Below are positions 22,968-34,665 of a stretch of 64,000 nucleotides of DNA, piece after piece. The DNA lies in the NCBI GenBank assembly GCA_007644065.1, contig VJWN01000010.1:1488001-1552000 (forward strand), in the 5' to 3' direction. Position numbers and translations under genes: made by a program. The notes under the pieces are model-generated. The model was not told where the DNA came from and did not search any database. It worked only from the letters and a program-made list of their open reading frames with translations. The DNA is from Margaritispora aquatica. Lineage: Eukaryota > Ascomycota > Leotiomycetes > Helotiales > Discinellaceae. Numbering within the stretch: the stretch's first letter is position 1; each line of letters opens with the position of its first letter.

Positions 22968-23761
22968 GATGGCTGTACACTTGACTAGTGTGTTGATGCA
23001 ATTGTTGATCTACTATTGCTTGAATTTTGTGTGTTTTGTAAATGTCAATTTGTTTCGAATGAAAGCAAGTGCTCGAGTTTGCCTTGATGATGAAGTTGCA
23101 ATGGGTTCCAATGGAAAGATATTGCTGCTGCTTTTGTGCTTGACGTTCCATCGTTCACTGCTTGGGCTTCGATTGGTCGCTTACGGATTCACATTTTGGT
23201 ACCACATTACCAGCAAAGTGTGTGCAGTTTGGTGAATTACATCAATCCCTGCCAGCCACTATCACAACGATGCTAGCTGCATGGCAGATCTGCAAGATAC
23301 TCCACTCATTCCCGTTGGCTCGACTTTCGATATTCCTCTTCGACTTTTTGTTCCAGGGTGGCGAGTCCTCCATGGGACGCTAACGGTTGCACTAAGCGTC
23401 CACATGCCAAAAATACGAAAAAGATGAAAGTACAATTGCTTCACAGCTCAAGTAGATGTTTCAGGCGACAAGTGCTCTCTTATTTCATGTATGGTCTGTT
23501 CTATTTTCCAAAAGCTAATGGTGAGACTCTTGAATGTAAACCACAGGACATCTCACCACCATCATTAAGCAACCGTTTCCATGAAAATTCTAGTTGAACA
23601 CTGGAATTAACACACTCATCGCTGAGACGATGTCAATTGCTCGCTAAGCTGATGGAACGAACTTGCAGGAGCAAGTAATGTCGAAGACAGAGAACTCCCC
23701 AACGCCATAGAATTATCCCCACCGTGTCATCATATCCCAGCCCTTTGCTCTACTTTGATGA
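22968..23761. other. Intergenic
   Basis: No gene recognised between the two small Myb-like genes. The 5' flank of the gene ending at 22504 and the 3' flank of the gene ending at 23762 are here. Confidence 0.5.
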
Positions 23762-24446
23762 TCAAACACAAGTATCCTCATTATCTGATGGTTCATCATA
23801 AAGTCTGTTGAATGTTAGCAAGGAATTCAAGTTTCCTCCTCCTTGGTCTAAACTTACGAGCTATTGCTCAAATCAACGTGGTTACTCTGCTCTTGCTTGA
23901 ATATTGGAGCTAGGCGTTCGTGAATATCCTCCTCCTCCTTCTTCATAACTTTCCGCTTCTTGCTAGGAGTATTTTCCATGATTTCCTCGTCGTCCTCTTG
24001 GTCATTTGAATTGCTGAAGAAGGCAGCCTTAGATGCTGACTTCCTCTTAGAACCGGCAGTCGACTTCTTGGTTGCCTTAGTGGGGGTGTTGTAACCACTA
24101 TCTGGATTGCCATTGCTCTTGCCGCCAGACTCCTTGCGAATCTTTTGGAAATGTTGCCTATAATGTGCTGTGTTAGTTAGGGCCAATAGCAGAATATTAT
24201 ATTCAAAGCTGAGCTCGTTTGTCTGTCATAAAGATAAGATTCTACCACGAACATATACAGGCAAAAATATTTCAAAAAGGGAAAGAAGGCCGCGAATACA
24301 TACCTACATGCCTCATGAGTGAAGGTGTAATCCTTTGCCTTCATCTTTGCAGCGATAACAGTCCAGCTGATTGATTTCAGTTGGCCTTCATCGATGATGG
24401 CAAGGAGAAGATCCTTATCTGCGCGATGGTCCCACTGAGAAGGCAT
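23762..24446 (-). CDS. Small Myb/SANT-like protein with acidic/basic tail
   Basis: Three exons, 24446-24304, 24157-23858 and 23804-23762; introns 146 and 53 bp; phases close; 161 residues. The N-terminal module (residues 1-56) contains WDHRADKDLLLAIIDEG, ISWTVIAAKM and HEACRQHFQKIRK, a clear Myb/SANT-like three-helix pattern, with the intron splitting the Arg before QHF. Then come a Lys-rich segment (KKSTAGSKRKSAS, possible nuclear localisation), an acidic patch (DQEDDEEIME) and KKRKVMKKEEE. The short last exon ends SDNEDTCV. The likely place is the nucleus; the target is unknown. Confidence 0.8.
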
Positions 24447-26426
24447 AATGTTTTTATGTTTAGGCAAATTTGTCTTGCTTGTGTTAAATCTTGAAGTTGT
24501 GTATGGTGTTGGTGTGGTGTTTTGTTCATCGAGGCAAGATGAGGGGCAGGCAGTGCTAGATACGCGAGGAATGGGCGGTCGTGCACTGGTAGTATGTTGT
24601 TCTCACTTTGAAAAGCGACTGTACTGTAGTTTTTGGTGGGGTATGCGTTTTTGGTCTTATTCGGAGCCTTTGGGCAATAGGAAAGAAGTAATCAGGGCAT
24701 GGGAGCAGATCTTCAAGTTCTCTTTCACTATCTAGCGAGCCCTGCTCACTATCTGATGGCAAGCGCGCATCAATCTCTCAACCCTTTCCCATCTCATCTG
24801 CAACTTAGAAGCAACACTTCAAGGTTTCCTGCTTGTCCATGAGTCATCTTCCCCGCAATTGCATTGATGTGACGTGTTTATGCAAGTACGCAATAGCAAA
24901 CAAATGCCACTTGCTAGCGTTTCTTTTGATGGTTCTGGGGAAGCTTCAGATTTCAGAACTTTCTTTTTCCAGCGACCATTCCGATCCGATTCCCCGGCTG
25001 CGGGTGCTAGGATTAGCTGATCGATATCTGCCCATTACTATCGCTGTATTTCCTTGCAGTTGCAAGAGTTGTGGTGTACACAAAGAGATGTCGATTGGTG
25101 TGGTGTATTTTGGTTGTCGTGAAATGCCTTGTCGTGCTGGATGGCGCAGGATTTTCGGCACTCAGGTACCTTGTTATTGTCTCCGCTGCAACATTCTCTC
25201 ATGAACGTTGTTCACGGCAATTATTTCTTGATATAGACTTCTTCCCCATGTCTTACCATTCAAGTGGGAATGTCAGGCCTCGTCCCAACGGACCCAGCTG
25301 CAGGTCCCCGTCATCCTGTCATATCATGTTTTCTCCCCAACCCCCCTATTTCTTTGGGTTCACACTTTCGCCTCTTCCCGCACCCCTGCGGCCGCCCAAG
25401 CCTTAAGCGATTGGACAGGACTTTGCTGGTCTCAGTGTGCTTTGATGTTTTAATGGGGCTGGGCTAGCGTCATGCATGCGCTTTACGCGTGCATACTTTC
25501 ATCGCGTCTCTGGTGCTTTTTCCTCACCACGAAGTCACCTGTGAGGGTAACCATTGCCCTATCAACAGTCTTTGTTGTGGTGGTGATCGGGGAAAGAGGG
25601 CAGGAAATCAGGCAGCAGCTGCAATGATGGCAGGATTTGGACACAGAGCGCACCGTGCTATTGTTTGGCCTGCAGCTCTTTGCAGATCTAGGTCTCATCT
25701 TCGCCTTCACGAGCTTTCAATGGAACAGGGCACAAGGCAGGGCTTAGAGTGCTTGCATACAGGGTGAAGGCTTTGTGCAACGCGATGAGGGGCTCTTTGT
25801 ACTGTCTGCACAAGGAATTGGGTTTGTGCACGCAATTTTGCGGTGGGAGGACTATGTCCTTGTGAATCGGAAGGTACTTTAAGAGGGATAGCACTCACTG
25901 AGAATCACAGCCTTTTCTAGTCTAGGGGTAGAGGGTGGCTCACCGCTTATTATGGATTACGCTGGAAATTCTGATGGTTGAGATTGGGTGTGATTGAGAG
26001 TAAGTGAGTCCAAGTGCGAAAGAAGAACAAGAGTAGATTGGGAGTACAAAGTGGACTGGCAAGTGAGGAGGAGGGAAGTGAGGTATTGTGGGGGTATGAG
26101 CTGCAAATGAGGAGGTTGGTACCCTTCAAATTGTGCTGGTTGCCCGTCCAACTTCATGCTCATTCCCAAAAAGACAAGGCAACACGCGTTTGAAGACGAC
26201 ACGAGAACGCGAGGTCAGCATACTTGTCGAATTGGGATTTCTGTCAATCTGTCTTGCATATCGAAAGACTCGATCGAGACTCAGACAGGACTCAAAGTAC
26301 CAATACAAAGTACCAACACCAAGACTTTGGCTATTGAACCAGTCAACTTACAGCAGGTGTTCATTAGCAACTGATTCTGTTGTTGCTACGAAACAAAGTT
26401 GAAAGTAAGGTACGAGGCAAGGCAAG
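24447..26426. other. Long intergenic region
   Basis: 2 kb without a supported gene, between divergent small Myb-like genes. Many short ORFs on both strands (for example 24833-25204, 25489-25767, 26133-26402) have no motifs and mutually overlap. Nothing else recognised. Confidence 0.5.
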
Positions 26427-27938
26427 ATGTCGGATAATGATGCGATGAAGAAGTTGCTTTATGCAATTCTTAAGCAGAAGTGTTTGAAAGATGTAAGTCT
26501 CTATTGAAACTTTCTTTGTGTCGAGGCGTTATTGCGTTAATGCTTTGTCTTTTACGTTGTGGCTTCTTACTTTGGTGTTGGTTGAAGTTAGCAATGGTTG
26601 ATGTCGAAAGATCAAATCTCGCTTGAGATCGCATCTACCTCAACCTAGTGGTCTGGCAAAGCCAGGCACGCTCTTTCTTTCGATAAGAGAGAGAGATTTA
26701 CCCCCTCCTCATCTTCCTTGACCCTGCCTGGCTTTACCAGACCATTGAAATCTTTATATTCCCTCCAATCCACTCACTTGTTTCATTGCGTCAAACACTT
26801 CTCTACATGCAAACACATACCTTACTCACCCATCAGCGGTCTACTTCTCCTAGCCCAAGAAAACAAACGCTGACTCCCAAAATAGGTAGACTGGAACAAA
26901 GTCGCTGCCGACCCTGTCCTCACTACCAACGGCCAGCCAGATGTGACAAACGGCCACGCAGCACGCATGCGCTACTCGCGCTTCAAGAAGCAAATGGAAG
27001 GCGGTGCCACTGGTCCCTCAACACGCAAACCCAGAGCGACACCTGTCAGTCCCAAGAAACCTCGTGAGCGGGGCGCGGTAGGAAAGAAGGACGCGCCGGC
27101 GAGAAAGGTCAAGATTGAGGCAGGGAGGAGGAGCTCTGGTTCTGGTTCCGGTGCAGGGGTGAAGAGTGAGAGTACCGGCATGGCGGAAACTGTTGGTATG
27201 TACGCCGAGGGTATGAACATGAGTGGTGCCCTAGGTAGCGAAAGGAGACAAAGTATACTGTCCTACACCCACGCCCATCAAGTAAATCGCGCAGAGGACG
27301 ACATCAGAATCAAGCATGAGCCTGGTCACCGCTCTCGCCACATCAACACCACCACAACGAACTTCATAAGAGACAACTCCGTTCTCATGATGCCGACACC
27401 AAATCCTTCTACGCCGCGGTACTCGCCTTCCCCTTCCCCTAGCGAGGGTGCGAACCATTCGTTCCAGACTTCTGGTAGTGGCATGGTTGGGATAGGGGAG
27501 ATGGGAATGTTAGGGAGTTTTAATATGGCTGCATTTGAGGGGCATGGGCATGGGCATGGGCATGAGACGGCGGAGTATCTGAGGACTGGGTATGGCGACA
27601 GCTTTGGGCCTGGTGGATTTGAGAATCACGAGAGAGGCGGGTACGAAAATGGCGATGCTGGCGGTGGTGCGGGGGAGTATGCGACTTTACTTGGTGCTGG
27701 GGGTTTCAACTTGGGCATGGGTGTGGAGATGGAGATGGGCGAAGAGCTTGAGTTGTGGAACTCACCACCGCCGCTGCCATCGATGCCGGGTGCAATGCAT
27801 GATGGCGTCGGTTCAAGTCACGTGGGCAGAGAGGGGATGTTCAAGGAGGAGGATGGTGGGAATCGTCATGGTGGCGCTGGCCATGGGGTATTGGTGAAGA
27901 CTGAAGAGCGTTGGGAGGATGCTTATCGGAGGGGTTGA
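26427..27938 (+). CDS. Myb/SANT-like protein with long low-complexity tail
   Basis: Two exons, 26427-26492 and 26886-27938, with an unusually long 393-bp phase-0 intron; 372 residues. Exon 1 encodes MSDNDAMKKLLYAILKQKCL. Exon 2 starts VDWNKVAADPVLTTNG and continues HAARMRYSRFKKQMEGG, completing a Myb/SANT-like module (about residues 5-60) close in pattern to the gene at 22504-22967. The intron lies at the same place, immediately before VDW. A basic segment (PKKPRERGAVGKKDAPARK) and a long Gly/Ser/Pro/Met-rich disordered tail with a HGHGHGHGH run (near 27540) follow. Probably a nuclear regulator. The intron contains an inverted repeat (see separate entry). Confidence 0.8.
26649..26744. repeat. 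Inverted repeat (hairpin) inside intron 1
   Basis: Arms 26649-26668 and 26725-26744 are 20 bases each and are reverse complements with a single mismatch; allowing G-U pairs the stem grows by three more pairs outward. The 56-base loop includes a smaller CTCTTTC / GAGAGAG-type pairing. It lies wholly within the intron of the Myb-like gene. It could be a miniature transposon relic or a structured intronic RNA element. Confidence 0.85.
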
Positions 27939-28389
27939 AGCTCTGGGTTTGGTTGGGGATAGAGTGTTGATGAATTATGAATTTTGATTTCAATTTTGAA
28001 TTTGGGAATGGTTTGGGGGAGAAATAAGATTGGGGAATGGGAATGGCGTGGAAATACGGCGTTGGTCGAATTTTAGTTGTGTTTGCTCATTTTATTTGTG
28101 TACTTTGTTTTATTTTGTTTTGGGTGATTTGCATTGCGGTTATGGGCTGCGAGGTAGACAAATACAATTGAGTACAAGTGTGTTCATTAATTTTGTAATA
28201 CGCTCAGCTCAGTGTTATGAATTTTGATTCTACTCTATCTGTGATCTTGACTTTCTCAGTGGCTTTACACAAAAGTAAGCATTCATCAAAACCATACCAA
28301 GTAGGCCTCTTTCTCAGATCGTCGATGGCCTGTGACTTCGAGGAGGTGTTGTTAGAGAGGTAGAGTAGAGTAGAGCTTCACCAGCTAGT
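27939..28389. other. Intergenic
   Basis: Convergent 3' flanks of the Myb-like gene and the first BTB gene; T-rich on the plus strand. No gene seen. Confidence 0.5.
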
Positions 28390-29434
28390 TCAAGTAGAGT
28401 TCGAGTTTGTCTCAAATGAGCCCCAGTTTTTTGCAACTGTGGCGCTCTCAGCAGAATCTGCCGTGGTCCATTCATTTGGGAGACTCTGGTCGTTGGAGAA
28501 ATACACGTGTCCCCGATAGGCATGCAGGTGACAATTATGGAAGCAACACTCATTCATGGCGATGCGCATATGATGAAAAACCGCCCCGACGACGGCGTTG
28601 GCGAACTCCTTATAGCCCATCACCTCGGCATCGAGGCAGCTCATATCCCACTCGTCTTAGCTGGATACACCTCGGACCAAAATACCAACCAAGATACCAC
28701 GGATGGGCGCGTATTCGGGCATGGCGTGGAAGCAATAATCCACCAGCTCCGCTGAGATTAACTTGAAGCTCACATCCCAGCCGCAGAATTCAAAGTGATC
28801 ATCTACCGCGCGGACCAACTGCGGAACCCTGAGCTTGTCGGCCAGAACCCAGAGATGGCACCATTCTAACATGCTTTCTGTAGTCTTGACCTCGATTGTC
28901 TTCTCGCAAAGCTCGTTGACGTTGTAGAGGCCCATGCCGCAACTGATAACGCCGGTGTACACCCACTTGACGAGGTGGCCGAACGCCACGGGATCGTCTT
29001 CAGGCATGTCCATCTGCTTCTCAACTGACTCCTTGAATGGACCCTGAAAGGCGCTCTTGAAGAACTGGATTTTGTCGCACAAGAGATTCTCACTAGGTAG
29101 AAATACGAGTTAGCTATACTCGCAAAAAATCTCCCATCCTCCCTGCGTCTGCAAATAGAAATTTCGGCAAGGTCGACGCGGCGAACGATGGAGGTAGAGG
29201 AAACAAAGTAAGACGTACTGCAGAACCCATAGCTTGCGCTCGGCGCCCACGTAGATCTTAACCATCTTGTCGGATGCTAGATACCTATATATCTTGAGAT
29301 CAGTCGACTTTCCTTCACTTGACAGACTTCGCAGATAGTGTGCGTGGGTGATCTTACTCTTGAAGGGGCAGCATAGTCTGCTTCTTCTCATTCTGTGTCT
29401 CTGCAGAGACTTGGGGAGAGGGAGAGTCGGCCAT
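28390..29434 (-). pseudogene. BTB/POZ domain protein, array copy 1 (in-frame stop)
   Basis: Exons 29434-29358, 29284-29219 and 29092-28390. The BTB core reads DKMVKIYVGAERKLWVLHEN, LLCDKIQFFKSAFQGPFKES, MPEDDPVAFGHLVKWVYTG, then a helical part WCHLWVLADKLRVPQLV. Intron 2 (126 bp), before HENLL, is absent from its paralogues. A TAA at 28659-28657 follows LVRGVSS, but the same frame continues for 88 codons with clear family sequence (EFANAVVGAVFHHM, CCFHNCHLHAYRG). The stop therefore truncates the protein by about a third. The BTB domain is otherwise complete, so a shortened product is possible. BTB proteins commonly dimerise or serve as Cul3 adaptors; the function here is unknown. Confidence 0.75.
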
Positions 29435-30121
29435 TGCGTGAGACTTGTGCAATTGCGTGGGTTTGTAGTGGTTTGAAGTTGAAGGAGCTTTGAGTCGGCG
29501 TTGACGTTGTTGGATCTTGAGTGCGCGGAAGAATTGAGCGGGCGAAAGCGCAGTCACCTGCTGCATAGCCATGTCCAAACCTCCCGCTCTCACGTCGCAA
29601 ATGCAACTTAGAAGATGGGCTGGATTGAATTTGATGTTTGAGTTTTTGGGAGGTGATTTAAGACGCACATTTTAACAGGGGGTGTGCCGCTTCAGCTCGC
29701 TTAAATTGGTGAAGTTTCGACATTGGACAGAATGACAGTTGTACAGCTTTCATTTTCCGTCTGCTGTGTTTGAGGCTTTGTTACATGAGATTCAGATTTC
29801 AAAGTAAGAAAGGCATTATCAATGAGATTTCGGTCATAAATGAGATTGTGGTAAAGTTGTTTGTAAGCGTTGATTCGAATACTTGCACTATCAGTAGTTG
29901 CGCTCTAGGGCTAACTCAGCACATATAGTTCGGTATAGGGTTCGAAGACAGAATTATAATTGGCCAAGAAGGTGGATAAACAGCGTGCAATTGATTGTGT
30001 CAGTTCGTCTCAGACGTATTGTCTTGGGCTGCTTCATCTCGCAGGAGGCTGCCATGTAATAAATTATCCCCAAATGTTCCCCCACTTCGAAGATGATTTG
30101 AATACCACACTAATGTCTCTA
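29435..30121. other. Spacer between BTB copies 1 and 2
   Basis: An ORF in frame with copy 1 extends upstream to an ATG at 29573, so an alternative longer N-terminus is possible. Otherwise no gene is seen. Confidence 0.4.
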
Positions 30122-30963
30122 TCACTTTGATTCGTCTGACCAAAGGCCCCTCCATTGTGAGTACACGCTTGGTTCATTCAATAGATGTGTAGCCCGCGAG
30201 TGGAGTCGACAGAAAGAATCTTTGCATGCTCCAACATCTATGATACCCACATGATCTGTGATAGCCGTCATGACGACATGCCGAAAGCGTTCTGATTTCA
30301 TCTCTGTAGACGCCCGCCACTTGTTGTTTTGCCCGTATCTGAAAACCATCTCAAGCATCTTGCGGACTAGATGTGTGAAGAAGAGGGATGTCTCTGGCAT
30401 CTTATCACAGATGAAACCGACCACCTTCTCTCTACTCTTTGCGGTGAGGTAGCTGTTGACACAGGTCAAGTACTTATAGAATGCCTCCTGAGCTAAGCGG
30501 TCAAGATTGAGTTTATCTGCATAAAACCACAAATAGCACCATTGCAACCCGTGCTCGGGCGAATTGACCTTTTTAGGTTTCGGAGAACGGCTAAAGCATA
30601 TATTACATCTTCCAAGGCTTCCAGTGTAGAGCCATTCGATGAAATATTCGAAAGTCGTGGTACTCTCCTCAGGCAGATCCATCTTTTTCTCCTGGCCTTC
30701 CATGAACTCGCCCTTGAATGCAGCTCGAAAGAAAGGAACCTTGTCACAAATCAAGTCCTCATTGATGATGTAGAGCTCGCGACCTGAACCGACGTAGATG
30801 CTGACCGTTTTGTTTGAAGTGAAGTAGCTGTAGATCTCTAATTAGCATTTGGTAAAGATGATATGCTGGGTGCGACTTACCGGCCGAAAGATCCTTCCGT
30901 TCTCTCCTTCTGCAGCTCATCGTCTCTCTTGCGCTTGCCAAGCGCTCCTGAAATTGAGGCCAT
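30122..30963 (-). CDS. BTB/POZ domain protein, array copy 2 (intact)
   Basis: Two exons, 30963-30881 and 30827-30122, with a 53-bp phase-2 intron using the TCTACAG acceptor; 262 residues. The N-terminus MASISGALGKRKRDDEL is basic. The BTB domain follows directly after the intron: YFTSNKTVSIYVGSGRELYI, DLICDKVPFFRAAFKGEF, LPEESTTTFEYFIEWLYTG. A helical region (LQWCYLWFYADKLNLDRLAQ) and a C-terminal DSFCRLHSRATHLL with the array's C-x-x-H motif complete it. The frame is open throughout. Cul3-adaptor or dimerisation roles are inferred from the fold only. Confidence 0.88.
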
Positions 30964-31463
30964 GGTAATTTGCGATGCTGCTGCTGGAATGTTTTGTGGC
31001 GCAGTGTTGTGAGTTGCTCAATAATTTGGGGAGTAGCGTTTCCACACAGATTATTTGACTCGGAAGGTTGTGCGTGTGTTTGAGAGTTCAATTGTGTGAG
31101 ACTGCAAATGATGGAGATGATGGAGAAAATTGGGGTAGAAAATCCTTTGCTTCGCTAGTTGAAGTTGAAGTTACAATTCAAGTCTGATTCAACTCACTTT
31201 CATGGAATATGCATGGGGCATTTCTGAAGGCTCGCATAGACTCATTATCAGACTGGGGACTACCTTGAAGTTAGATTTATAATATGGAGAATATCATTGT
31301 GCTCGAAATTTGAGGATCTCGGATTTGATCGAGTTGTGTTACAGCTATTCCTCTTAGAGAAAAGTTATTAGAAGGATACTTTCCCAAATTTCCATTGTGC
31401 TATGTTTCCCATCGGTTCTGCTAGGTCTCAACTGAGACGGTTCTTAGATCGATCAACAGTAGA
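30964..31463. other. Spacer between BTB copies 2 and 3
   Basis: 500 bp with no gene; promoter of copy 2 and 3' flank of copy 3. Confidence 0.5.
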
Positions 31464-32351
31464 CTAAGTTCCCTCATCTGAGCTTGAAATATCGCTATCA
31501 GAACCGTGACCCGGATTTCTTTGCCCCCGTACTGCAGCGGTATGTGCTTCAGTACTCCATAGCCTGAACAAACTCTGCTTGTGATTCAGACGATGAAGAG
31601 AATGGATCTTGCAGAACTGGAAAGAACACTGATTACTTTTCTTGAGTGATAGATGTTTATTAATTGCTGACATCACAGCTTCCCCATAAACCGTATGTGC
31701 CACTGCTGACGGACACTTGCGCTCAGGTTCAAAATCGAAATCAAACATAGCCCTGACTGAGTTATGTATAAGAATATCTCGAAGTTCGCACGCAATTCGA
31801 GTATTATCGTACACATAGGAGACTATTTCGAGTTGGACTGGACGAAAGTCACCACAACAATACCTGAGTTTGCAAGCTGCGGCCCGACAAAGATCAATCA
31901 ATCCAATCTTGTCGGCGAAAACCCAGAGACGACACCATTGAAGCCTGTGAGCTACGGCCTGGGCATCACTTGGAGTTTCCGGTAGACAATCTGTTGATGG
32001 CTCAATATGGCTTGTGTAGAGCCACTTAACGAAATAGCCGAATGAGATTGCGTCATCCTCTGGTAACTCCATCGACTTCTCAATCCCCTCTTTGAAGGTA
32101 CTCTTGAAAGCTGCCCTGAAAAACTCGACTTTGTCGCAGATGAGCTCGAGGTGGATGCTCCACATTGTTCGTTCAGGCCCAACGTAGATCTTGACCATTT
32201 CCGTGTCCTTGAAATATCTTCCATCACGTTAGCTCTATCTTTCTACATTGCAGTCTTGGTTCCAACATCATACTCACTGTTCTATTGACCGAACGACTAT
32301 CCCCTCTCCTTCTCTTCTCCTCTTTCGAGAAGCGCTCGAGCTGGATGCCAT
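31464..32351 (-). CDS. BTB/POZ domain protein, array copy 3 (intact)
   Basis: Two exons, 32351-32278 and 32217-31464, with a 60-bp phase-2 intron at the same position as in copy 2; 275 residues. The N-terminus MASSSSASRKRRREGEG leads into YFKDTEMVKIYVGPERTMWS, ELICDKVEFFRAAFKSTF, LPEDDAISFGYFVKWLYTS. The helical part is LQWCRLWVFADKIGLIDL. The C-terminus has FQFCKIHSLHRLNHK (C-x-x-H motif) and a Ser/Asp tail (SDSDISSSDEGT). The frame is fully open. The family's biochemical partner is unknown. Confidence 0.88.
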
Positions 32352-33246
32352 GATTGTTCGAATAATCTGCAGACTCAAGAAGTGGCAAATATTGGATGGT
32401 GCGGCGCTCGCAGATGAAAATTGTATCTGCTTGTAGGTATTTTCTTGACACTTGCAGATTTGGAGCTGCACGATCTTAGAGCAGTGCACCGAGTTGAATG
32501 TGTGAGGTCGAGCTCATGGAGTGGAAGTAAACAGTCGCAGGTGAATATGGAGGTGGGGTTTTGTAACCAGGAAGGAACAAACATGGAATTTTCGCTTATT
32601 AAACCCAACCAGTTCACTTTGCAACAGCAGTTTAGAGAGATCGTTAGAGAAAAAAAGAACATCAGACATCACCGTTCACCTGGTAGCAGTTTCCACTTTT
32701 TCCTTACAAAATCATCGTTGAATCAAGCTCAAGTTAATCCACAAATTCCCGGGCAAGGAAGTGACTAATAGGTTGTGTCTTCTCTTCAACTTGTCTGCGA
32801 TCAATCTTAAAACCTGGCAAAGAAGGTACAAATATGTCTACTTTAAGATTAGTATGTCTCATCTCACTAGCACATGTACGAGCATTTGCGCAGTTTGAAG
32901 ACAAATAATTACTTCTGATTTTCAGACATTTGGACATCACAACGTACAAGTTTGGAGAATCAAGAAAAGTTACTGGAGAAGCCGGATTGTTACTTGCTAT
33001 CAAGACTGACAAAAATCTCAGGCTATCCAAAAAAAAAAAAGAAAAAAAAAAAAAGTCTGTTGTTGTACAATTCATCCCAGCTTCACGACCAATATTTAAA
33101 TTCCGGTGTATCTTTGCAGTCACGCGATAAACTCCGTTTACAATTTCTGGCTTCGTCCGTGTATCTCATGCACATGTTTCTGCATGACTTATCGTCGACC
33201 GATAATAAAATCTAGCCCTTGTCTGCCAGGTGAAGTTGCTTATAAG
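32352..33246. other. Spacer between BTB copies 3 and 4, with poly-A tract
   Basis: No gene. A plus-strand A-rich run interrupted by one G lies at about 33029-33054. ORFs overlapping it are artefacts of low complexity. Confidence 0.5.
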
Positions 33247-34014
33247 TTATTGGTCATGAAATCTGCAATGTGATTGATTGCAATCTTCTTCTGGCTTCGC
33301 CATATGGTCCCGAACAGCACAAACAGCCGAGGTATTGTATTCGATGCTAGCGGTAAGTGCAGCTGAAGTTCCATATATCTTTCCTTCAAAGTGTAGATGA
33401 TCGTCAATGAAAACCAATCGCACATATTCATCGATGTGAACGTTACGAATTGCGGCCCATGCAGCAGTGTGCTCGAAGACGTACGAAACTGCCTCTGGCG
33501 ACAGAATACCGTAACCCTCGAATAGGAAGGTCTGATAGTTCTTGAGAACTTCGTTGCGCAGTCCTTCCAAGCCAAGCTTATCAGCCACAACCCAAAGCTT
33601 GCAGATTTCGAGCTCTTCCACGCCTTTGAACAATGAGGCGGTGCCAGTATCCATGCAGCTGCTAGGATAGAGTAAGCCAGTGTAAATTCAATTAAACAAA
33701 AGTCCGAAAACAGCTAGGTAATTCTCAGGAAGCTTCATCTCCTTGCTGATTCCTTCGGCGAATGTGCTGCGAAATGCGCTGCCGGAAATGGGAATTCGGT
33801 CGCACAACAACTCCTCATTGAGCACAAAGAGCTGCTCTTCTTGGCCTACAAAGATCTTCACCATGTTGCTTGACTGGAGGTATCTGGACACAAAGGGTGA
33901 TTAGTCTTACTGTGCAGCCAAAGGATTTTGATGGAGAGCCTACTTGTACATGTCTTTGTTCAAGTCTTTGCTGGCACGCACGACTCTTCCGTTCGCTGCA
34001 GATGTAGAGGCCAT
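33247..34014 (-). pseudogene. BTB/POZ domain protein, array copy 4 (in-frame stop)
   Basis: Exons 34014-33944 and 33883-33247, with the shared phase-2 intron (60 bp); 235 codons plus stop. BTB sequence YLQSSNMVKIFVGQEEQLFV, ELLCDRIPISGSAFRSTF, LPENYLAVFGLLFN is followed by TGA at 33690-33688 where paralogues have Trp (the WLYTG / WIYTG position). After the stop, IYTGLLYPSS, LEICKLWVVADKLGLEGL and EEDCNQSHCRFH continue in frame. A single TGG-to-TGA change therefore cuts the protein inside the BTB fold. Either a recent pseudogene or an allele broken in this strain. Confidence 0.82.
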
Positions 34015-34369
34015 TTTGTCTTACTGGTACTTGAGGTTTTCTTTTGCATTGTTTATCTTTAGCAGACCTCGCAAGGTAAAGGCTATATTGAATATTTTAA
34101 CTCTCCAATTTCGTCACATGACTGAAGCGACTTTCTAGGCCTAGAGGTGTTTTGTTCTTTACGCTAATCAATTTTGGTTTCATTATCCCCTCAGGACAGT
34201 GTTACATTTGTTAGAAATTCATATATATAGACGCTTAGATTTTCATTCTTCTTGCCGTCTCAGATCTTTTATTTCTACTTTTCGTATAAATGTGGAATGG
34301 TAAGAACTAAAGTTGAGACCAGCTTTTGAAACAATTGTTTTTGCTTTGCAACCGGATTTTGATTTTAGT

Positions 34370-34665
34370 TAGATCCATTCATTGGTAATTCCCTCAGCAA
34401 GGCTAGCACAGCAAATCTGCTCTGCAAGGTGTTGTTAAAAAAGAGAACGCGGTCATACAAAAGATCTTCGTGGAAGATGAACACCTCCTTGGAGGCTCTA
34501 ACATGAATGGACACCATCGAAGTACACTGGAGATATCTGGCAAAGCATAGTTAGCTTGATATAGTTGTTTCAATGTCACAAAAATTTGTTTGACTTGAAG
34601 AATTCTTTATCCAACTGCTTGCTGGGGCGAGTAGCTCGGCCAGTTCCTGTGGATCGGAGTGCCAT
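34370..34665 (-). pseudogene. BTB/POZ relic, array copy 5 (heavily truncated)
   Basis: On the minus strand the ATG at 34665 starts MALRSTGTGRATRPSKQLDK, like exon 1 of copy 4. After a degraded intron comes YLQCTSMVSIHVRASKEVFI, FHEDLLYDRVLFFNNTLQSR and then unrelated sequence with a stop. Only the first strand-helix part of the BTB fold remains and the splice donor is lost. A non-functional relic. Confidence 0.78.

Noticed and set aside
24447..26426. Several 60-120 codon ORFs in the 2-kb gap
   Set aside because: They overlap on both strands and show no family character; treated as spacer.
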